NCBI GenBank assembly: GCA_037382365.1
Contig: JARRPZ010000092.1
Location: 1 to 10,410 of the forward strand
DNA length: 10,410 nucleotides
Direction: 5' to 3'
Source: Lentisalinibacter sp037382365
Lineage (GTDB): Bacteria > Pseudomonadota > Gammaproteobacteria > Steroidobacterales > Woeseiaceae
Below, one piece after another: positions 5,953-10,410 of this stretch. A program made the translations under genes and the position numbers. The stretch's first letter is position 1; every line of letters begins with the position of its first letter. Below the pieces are notes generated by a model. It did not search any database. It had not been told where the DNA came from and worked only from the letters and a program-made list of their open reading frames with translations.

Positions 5953-7992
5953 ATGACCGTACGACCGATCGCGATACTCTGCGCCGCCGCGCTGCTCGTC
6001 GCCGCGCTGCCCGCCCCGGCGGACCAGCCATTCGGCCGCATGGACGTATTCGAGCTGGAGTGGGCATCGGATCCACAGATATCACCGGACGGTGACCACA
6101 TCGTCTACGTGCGCAACCGGATGGACATCATGTCCGACGGACGAACCGGCCGGCTCTGGCTGGTGAGCACCGACGGCAGCCGCCACGAACCCCTCACCGG
6201 CAACGACCGGCAGGAGTCCGGTGCCGTCTGGTCTCCCGACGGAGCCCGGATCGCCTACGTCGCGGACGCCGCCGACGAAGGATCGGAGATTCACGTCTAC
6301 TGGCACGCGACGGGGAAGCGGGCCCGCATCACCGGATTGGAAACCGCGCCCTCCGGGCTCGCCTGGTCGCCGGACGGCACTCGCATCGCATTCTCCATGC
6401 TGGAGTCGGAGGAACCGCCCTCCCTCGTGCAGGCGCCGAAGAAGCCGGAGGGTGCCGAGTGGGCCGATCCGCCCCGTGTCACGACCCGTGTGACTTATGA
6501 GAGCGACGGAGAGGGATACCTCGAGCCGGGATTTCATCATCTCTACGTCGTCCCGGCCATCGGCGGGACCCCGAGGCGAGTGACCACGGGCGAGTTTCAC
6601 CACGACGGGCCCCCGCGCTGGACGGCGGACGGCGCCGCGCTCGTCTTCTCGGCCAACCGCAATCCGGACTGGGAACGAGACTTCATGGAGTCCGAGCTGT
6701 ACCGCGTGTCCGTGGATACCGGGGAGACCGTAGCCCTCACCGATCGGGACGGTCCCGATCACGATCCGGCCGTCTCGCCGGACGGTCGCCACATCGCCTG
6801 GCTCGGCTACGACGACAAGGTGCGGACCTACCAGGTGACCCGGCTGTACGTGATGCGGGCGGACGGATCGCGCAAGCGTGAACTGCTGCGGGACCTGGAC
6901 CGGAGCGTCAGCCGGATCGCCTGGAACCGGGAAGGCGACGGGCTGTATTTTCAGTACGCCGATCAGGGGGTCTCGCGCATCGGCTTTACCACCCTGGACG
7001 GCCAGTCCCGGGAGATGGCGACGAATGTGGGTGGGACGGTGATCGGCCGGCCCTATGTCGCGGGTTCGTTCTCGGTTTCCCGGGACGGCCGGATCGCCTA
7101 CACCCGGGCGACGGCGTACCGGCCGGCGGAGGTCGCCGTCGTCCCGCCGCTGGGCGGCGAGCCCTCGCCGGTGACGGCGCTGAACGAGGATGTGCTGGAT
7201 CATCGCGCGCTGGGCCGCGTCGAGGAGATCCGTTATCCGTCCACCCGTGACAAGCGGGAGATCCAGGGCTGGATCGTCAAACCGCCGGGCTACCAGGACG
7301 GGAAGCGTTATCCGCTGCTGGTCGAGATCCACGGCGGACCGATCTCCCACTACGGACCGGTGTTCTCACCCGAGATCCAGCTCTACGCCGCGGCCGGCTA
7401 CGTCGTCTTCTATCCCAACCCCCGCGGCAGCACGAGCTATGGTGAGGAATTCGGGGATCTGCTCTATCACGATTACCCCGGCGGCGATTACCAGGACATC
7501 ATGGATGGCGTGGATGTGCTCATCGAGCAGGGCATCGCCGACGAGGACAGCCTGTACGTGACCGGCGGCAGTGCCGGCGGCATCATGACCGCCTGGATCG
7601 TGGGCAGGACGGAGCGCTTCCGGGCGGCGGCCGTCATCAAGCCGGTGATGAACTGGATCAGCAAGACGCTCACCGCCGATAACTATTACCGCTACGCCGA
7701 CTACCGCTACCCGGGACAGCCCTGGGAGAACATCGAGACCTACATGAAGTACTCGCCCGTTTCCCTGGTCGGCAACATCGAGACGCCGACGCTGGTGATG
7801 GCGGGCACCGAGGACCGCCGCACGCCGCTCTCCGAGGCGAAGCAGCTCTACAGCGCGCTGAAGATCCGCGGTATCGATACCGCGCTGGTGGAGATGCCGG
7901 GCGCTGCCCACAACATCGCGCAGCGCCCGAGCCAGCTGATCGCCAAAGTCGAGCACATCCTCGCCTGGTTCGCGAAGTACCCGCCGCGATGA
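5953..7992 (+). CDS. S9 family serine peptidase (prolyl-oligopeptidase type), exported
   Basis: 679 aa. An N-terminal signal peptide (core about 5-20, APADQ near the cut site) sends it to the periplasm. Residues about 30-410 form a beta-propeller with repeated WSPDGxxIA blades (for example 93-102 and 138-147), typical of the WD40-like TolB/DPP IV repeats. The alpha/beta hydrolase domain follows (about 420-679): oxyanion region EIHGGP (458-463), nucleophile S540 in GGSAGG, D621 in GTEDRRTP, H653 in PGAAHN, so the triad is complete. The family cleaves peptides after proline or removes N-terminal dipeptides or acyl-amino acids; which of these cannot be decided. Its stop overlaps the start of the DJ-1/PfpI gene, so the two are one operon. 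GAGAGG 6 nt before the ATG supports the start. Confidence 0.95.
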   Translation: MTVRPIAILCAAALLVAALPAPADQPFGRMDVFELEWASDPQISPDGDHIVYVRNRMDIMSDGRTGRLWLVSTDGSRHEPLTGNDRQESGAVWSPDGARIAYVADAADEGSEIHVYWHATGKRARITGLETAPSGLAWSPDGTRIAFSMLESEEPPSLVQAPKKPEGAEWADPPRVTTRVTYESDGEGYLEPGFHHLYVVPAIGGTPRRVTTGEFHHDGPPRWTADGAALVFSANRNPDWERDFMESELYRVSVDTGETVALTDRDGPDHDPAVSPDGRHIAWLGYDDKVRTYQVTRLYVMRADGSRKRELLRDLDRSVSRIAWNREGDGLYFQYADQGVSRIGFTTLDGQSREMATNVGGTVIGRPYVAGSFSVSRDGRIAYTRATAYRPAEVAVVPPLGGEPSPVTALNEDVLDHRALGRVEEIRYPSTRDKREIQGWIVKPPGYQDGKRYPLLVEIHGGPISHYGPVFSPEIQLYAAAGYVVFYPNPRGSTSYGEEFGDLLYHDYPGGDYQDIMDGVDVLIEQGIADEDSLYVTGGSAGGIMTAWIVGRTERFRAAAVIKPVMNWISKTLTADNYYRYADYRYPGQPWENIETYMKYSPVSLVGNIETPTLVMAGTEDRRTPLSEAKQLYSALKIRGIDTALVEMPGAAHNIAQRPSQLIAKVEHILAWFAKYPPR

Positions 7993-8645
7993 GCGGCGCC
8001 GGCAATTCCGGCGGGGACCGCCGCCGTCGCGCCGGTATCGTGGTCTTCGATGACGTCGAGGTGCTGGACTTCTGCGGCCCGTTCGAGGTGTTCTCCGTCA
8101 CGCGGCTGGATGAGAGCACACGGCGGGAGACGCCATCGCCATTCGACACCGGGCTGGTCGCGGAATCGGACGCTGCCGTCACGACAGCGGGTGGCATGAC
8201 CGTACAGCCGCGCTGGCGGTTCGATGACTGCCCGACCCTCGACATCCTGCTGGTGCCCGGCGGCTGGGGCGTGCGCCGGCAACTCGACAACCCGCGGCTC
8301 CCGGCCTGGCTCGGCCGCCGGGCGCAGGAAGCCGAGATCGTCTGCTCCGTCTGTACCGGCTCGATGCTGCTCGGTGCCGCCGGATTGCTCGAGGGCCGGC
8401 GTGCCACCACCCACTGGCATGCGCTCGACTGGATGGAGGAGACACTGCCGGCGGTCACCGTCGACCGCACCCGGCATTTCGTCCGGGACGGCGACCTGTG
8501 GACGTCGGCGGGCATCTCGGCCGGCATCGACATGACCCTCGTCATCGTGGCCGCGCTGTATGGCGAGGACACCGCGAGAGCAACCGCCCGGCACATGGAG
8601 TATCCCTACCCGGCATCCGACCGCCGGCGCATCGATATCGACTGA
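7989..8645 (+). CDS. DJ-1/PfpI (class I glutamine amidotransferase-like) family protein
   Basis: 218 aa. Nucleophile C122 sits in the elbow SVCTGSMLLGAAGLL, after VPGGWG (89-94). The motif LDFCGPFEVF (26-35) and TTHWH (140-144) place it near isonitrile hydratase and the amidotransferase-like halves of FtrA/GlxA-type AraC regulators; here the protein stops where those would add a helix-turn-helix, so it is probably an enzyme (isonitrile hydratase, protein or metabolite repair) or a small sensor. An extra cysteine, C29, lies in the first motif. No signal peptide is seen, so it is likely cytoplasmic while its operon partner is exported. It begins inside the S9 stop (ATGA), with no visible ribosome site, so translation is probably coupled. 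Confidence 0.9.
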   Translation: MSGAGNSGGDRRRRAGIVVFDDVEVLDFCGPFEVFSVTRLDESTRRETPSPFDTGLVAESDAAVTTAGGMTVQPRWRFDDCPTLDILLVPGGWGVRRQLDNPRLPAWLGRRAQEAEIVCSVCTGSMLLGAAGLLEGRRATTHWHALDWMEETLPAVTVDRTRHFVRDGDLWTSAGISAGIDMTLVIVAALYGEDTARATARHMEYPYPASDRRRIDID

Positions 8646-8676
8646 GCGCCCGGCATCCGGCCGGCCATCGTTGCGC

Positions 8677-8708
8677 AATTTCGACAGAAATTAGACCTGA
8701 ATTCGACA
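8677..8708. promoter_or_regulatory. Inverted and direct repeats in the spacer before the FAD oxidase
   Basis: AATTTC (8677-8682) and GAAATT (8687-8692) form an inverted repeat around GACA. TTCGACA is repeated at 8680-8686 and 8702-8708, 22 bp apart, about two helical turns. These could be regulator sites in the 224-bp gap. The gap also has a perfect 14-bp palindrome TCCCGCCGGCGGGA (8726-8739), perhaps part of the end of the S9 operon. Confidence 0.3.
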
Positions 8709-8795
8709 TCATTACGCGGACCCGATCCCGCCGGCGGGACCGCAAGCCGCGGATTTTGCTCGCATCGTCACCCGGCAGTGAATCGTAAACCCCTG

Positions 8796-8830
8796 TTGAC
8801 ATTGGTAATTCCCGGTAAGAGGTATATGTT
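8796..8830 (+). promoter_or_regulatory. Candidate promoter region of the FAD oxidase gene
   Basis: The stretch holds a perfect -35 box TTGACA (8796-8801), but its best -10-like match TATATG (8823-8828) stands 21 bp away. A shifted pair TTGGTA (8802-8807) and TATGTT (8825-8830) has a 17-bp gap and matches 4/6 each. GGTAA at 8804-8808 and 8814-8818 repeats at 10 bp, with GGTA again at 8821-8824, which suggests a protein site overlapping the promoter. Transcription from either pair would start near 8836. Confidence 0.45.
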
Positions 8831-8869
8831 CGGAAGTCCATTCAAGATATTTCTCGGGGGGGCAATATC

Positions 8870-10351
8870 ATGGACCGACGTCATTTCTGTCACCTGACGC
8901 TGGCCGCGGGGGCGACCGCGGCATTTCCGTTCCTGCCGTCGCCGGCGGCACTCGCCAAGGATGCGAAGAGCAACATCCGGGCCGTCTCGCTCGATGGTGC
9001 GTCCATCGAGCTCGAGAAAGCCGCGGTGCGCGAGTTCGGCGAGGCACTGCGCGGTCCGGTGCTGGTGGGCGGCGATCCCGGCTACGACATCGCCCGGAAG
9101 ATCTGGAACGGCATGCATGACAAGCACCCGGCCCTGATCGCGCGCTGCGCCGATGCGAGCGACGTCAGTAAAGCGGTGAGCTTCGCCCGCGAGCGCGGTC
9201 TGTTGCTCGCCGTGCGTGGCGGCGGCCACAGCTGGCCCGGCAAGTCCGTCTGCGAAGGCGGACTGATGCTCGATCTCTCGGCTATGAATAAGGTACGGGT
9301 CGATGCGGGCGCGAAGCGCGCCCATGCACTCGGCGGTGCATTGCTGAATGCCCTGGACTCGGCGGCCCTGAAACACGGTCTGGTCACGACCGCGGGCGTC
9401 GTGTCCCATACCGGCGTCGGCGGCTTCACCCTCGGCGGCGGCTTCGGGCGCCTGAACCGCAAATACGGTCTCACGATCGACAATCTCGCCTCGGCGGAGA
9501 TCGTCACGGCCGACGGCCGGGTCAGGCGCGTCAGCGCCGACGAGGAGCCCGATCTTTTCTGGGCGATCCGGGGCGGTGGCGGCAATTTCGGTGTCGTCAC
9601 CGAATTCGAGTACCGCCTGCATCCGTTCGACCGCAACGTGCTCTCGGGCAACATCGTGTGGCCGGTCGAGCAGGCGGAGGAGGTCCTGTCCTTCTATGGT
9701 GACTGGGCCGGCGACGTGTCGGAGGAACTCTATGTCGGTCCGGCCATGGTCACGACGCCCGAGGGCCAGGGTCTGCTGCTGATGGAAGTCGTGTACAACG
9801 GCGACCCGGCGCAGGGAGAGAGGGAGCTCCAGCCATTGCGGCGTGTCGGCAAGCCGGCCGAGGACGGGGTCAGGGTGCAGGATTACATGGTCATGCAGAC
9901 TCAGGAGGACGCGACTTTCGCCCACGGTATCCGCTCTTACGCCAAGAGTGGCATGGTGAAGGAAGTGACGCCGGAGCTGATGCGGGCGGTCGGCAGGACT
10001 TTCCGCCGGGATCCGCGGCTGGCGTTTTTCACCCATACGGCCGGTGGTGCGGTCAAGCGCGTGGGAGAGCTGGAGACTGCTTTCCCCCATCGCAATGCGG
10101 AGACCGTGCTGATCCTGGCGGGGGCCTGGACGGACCCCGCAGATGATGAAGACGCCATCGCCCGCGCGCGGGCGTGGTTCGGCGAACTCGAGCCCTTTAC
10201 CGGGGGCTATTACGACAACATCGAGGCCGAGAGGGCCCAGGCTGCCGGGAATTACGGACCGGCTCTGTCCCGCCTCGCCCGCATCAAGGCGCGCTACGAC
10301 GCCGGCAACCTGTTCCGGCTCAACAGCAATATCCGCCCGGCCGAAGTCTGA
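8870..10351 (+). CDS. FAD-linked oxidase with BBE C-terminal domain, Tat-exported
   Basis: 493 aa. The N-terminus carries a twin-arginine motif (DRRHFC) and a hydrophobic stretch ending in PAALAK, so export folded through Tat is expected. The FAD-binding PCMH domain (about 85-255) includes RGGGHSWPG with H120, the usual 8-alpha-histidyl FAD link, and GVGGFTLGGGFGRLNRKYG (182-200). In bicovalent family members a cysteine lies just before this glycine-rich motif; here the position reads VVSHTG, so FAD is likely held by one bond. The C-terminal BBE domain (about 455-490) has NYGPALSRLARIKARYDAGNLF, the family's closing signature. The family oxidises sugars, alkaloid-like or nicotine-type substrates with O2; the substrate is unknown. 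GGGGGGG (8856-8862) 7 nt ahead fixes the ATG. It is a single gene closed by a strong stem-loop, so it is probably its own unit. Confidence 0.94.
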   Translation: MDRRHFCHLTLAAGATAAFPFLPSPAALAKDAKSNIRAVSLDGASIELEKAAVREFGEALRGPVLVGGDPGYDIARKIWNGMHDKHPALIARCADASDVSKAVSFARERGLLLAVRGGGHSWPGKSVCEGGLMLDLSAMNKVRVDAGAKRAHALGGALLNALDSAALKHGLVTTAGVVSHTGVGGFTLGGGFGRLNRKYGLTIDNLASAEIVTADGRVRRVSADEEPDLFWAIRGGGGNFGVVTEFEYRLHPFDRNVLSGNIVWPVEQAEEVLSFYGDWAGDVSEELYVGPAMVTTPEGQGLLLMEVVYNGDPAQGERELQPLRRVGKPAEDGVRVQDYMVMQTQEDATFAHGIRSYAKSGMVKEVTPELMRAVGRTFRRDPRLAFFTHTAGGAVKRVGELETAFPHRNAETVLILAGAWTDPADDEDAIARARAWFGELEPFTGGYYDNIEAERAQAAGNYGPALSRLARIKARYDAGNLFRLNSNIRPAEV

Positions 10352-10365
10352 TCGGCGTGGCGCCT

Positions 10366-10398
10366 GTCGGCGGCCGGGCGTTGGGCCCGGTCGCCGAC
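10366..10398 (+). terminator. 14-bp stem-loop after the FAD oxidase gene
   Basis: Arms 10366-10379 and 10385-10398 pair at all 14 positions (one G.U) around the loop GTTGG, starting 15 nt past the stop codon. No U tract follows within the window, but the strength and place suggest transcription end or 3'-end protection. Confidence 0.6.
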
Positions 10399-10410
10399 GA
10401 CGCTCTCAGA

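Noticed and set aside
6082..7350. 422-aa minus-strand frame across the S9 peptidase.
   Set aside because: No motif and composition typical of an antisense shadow of a propeller-coding region.
7989..8645. GlxA/FtrA-type AraC transcription regulator.
   Set aside because: The protein ends after the amidotransferase-like domain; no helix-turn-helix is coded in any frame downstream.
8768..10090. 440-aa minus-strand frame across the FAD oxidase.
   Set aside because: Antisense to a gene with Tat signal, FAD histidine and BBE signature.

Overview
This is a GC-rich chromosomal stretch from a proteobacterium. The Tat and lipoprotein signals and the gene families (pirin, S9 and M14 peptidases, DJ-1/PfpI, MddA) fit a free-living, probably gammaproteobacterial, heterotroph; that placement is an inference. 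I see no phage, IS, CRISPR, tRNA or rRNA signature. All eight genes have intact frames, except the first, which is cut by the window edge.

Layout: (1) 1-1125, minus: an SRPBCC domain fused to a DHRS12-like short-chain dehydrogenase, incomplete at position 1. (2) 1261-2037, plus: a membrane methyltransferase resembling methanethiol S-methyltransferase (MddA), divergent from gene 1 across a 135-bp spacer with a candidate promoter and a perfect 12-bp palindrome. (3) 2071-2265, minus: a 64-aa orphan ribbon-helix-helix protein with a lysine-rich tail, convergent with mddA. (4) 2514-3113, plus: a lipoprotein of unknown function. Genes 3 and 4 diverge from a 248-bp region, partly AT-rich, that holds the window's densest set of inverted repeats. 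(5) 3195-4895, plus: a cytoplasmic M14 zinc carboxypeptidase behind a leader with two hairpins. (6) 4984-5844, minus: a pirin, convergent with gene 5. (7) 5953-7992, plus: an exported S9 serine peptidase, overlapping by 4 bp with (8) 7989-8645, a DJ-1/PfpI protein. (9) 8870-10351, plus: a Tat-exported BBE-type FAD oxidase with a strong stem-loop behind it.

Much of the content concerns peptide turnover (M14, S9) and redox or stress-linked small proteins (pirin, DJ-1, SDR, flavin oxidase). The only firm operon is S9-DJ-1/PfpI. The rest are single genes in divergent or convergent pairs, so this looks like an ordinary housekeeping/accessory mosaic and not one system. The parts most worth following up are the RHH/lipoprotein control region with its mutually exclusive hairpins, the SRPBCC-SDR fusion facing mddA, and the hairpin directly before the M14 start. 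No stretch over 300 bases lacks a gene.
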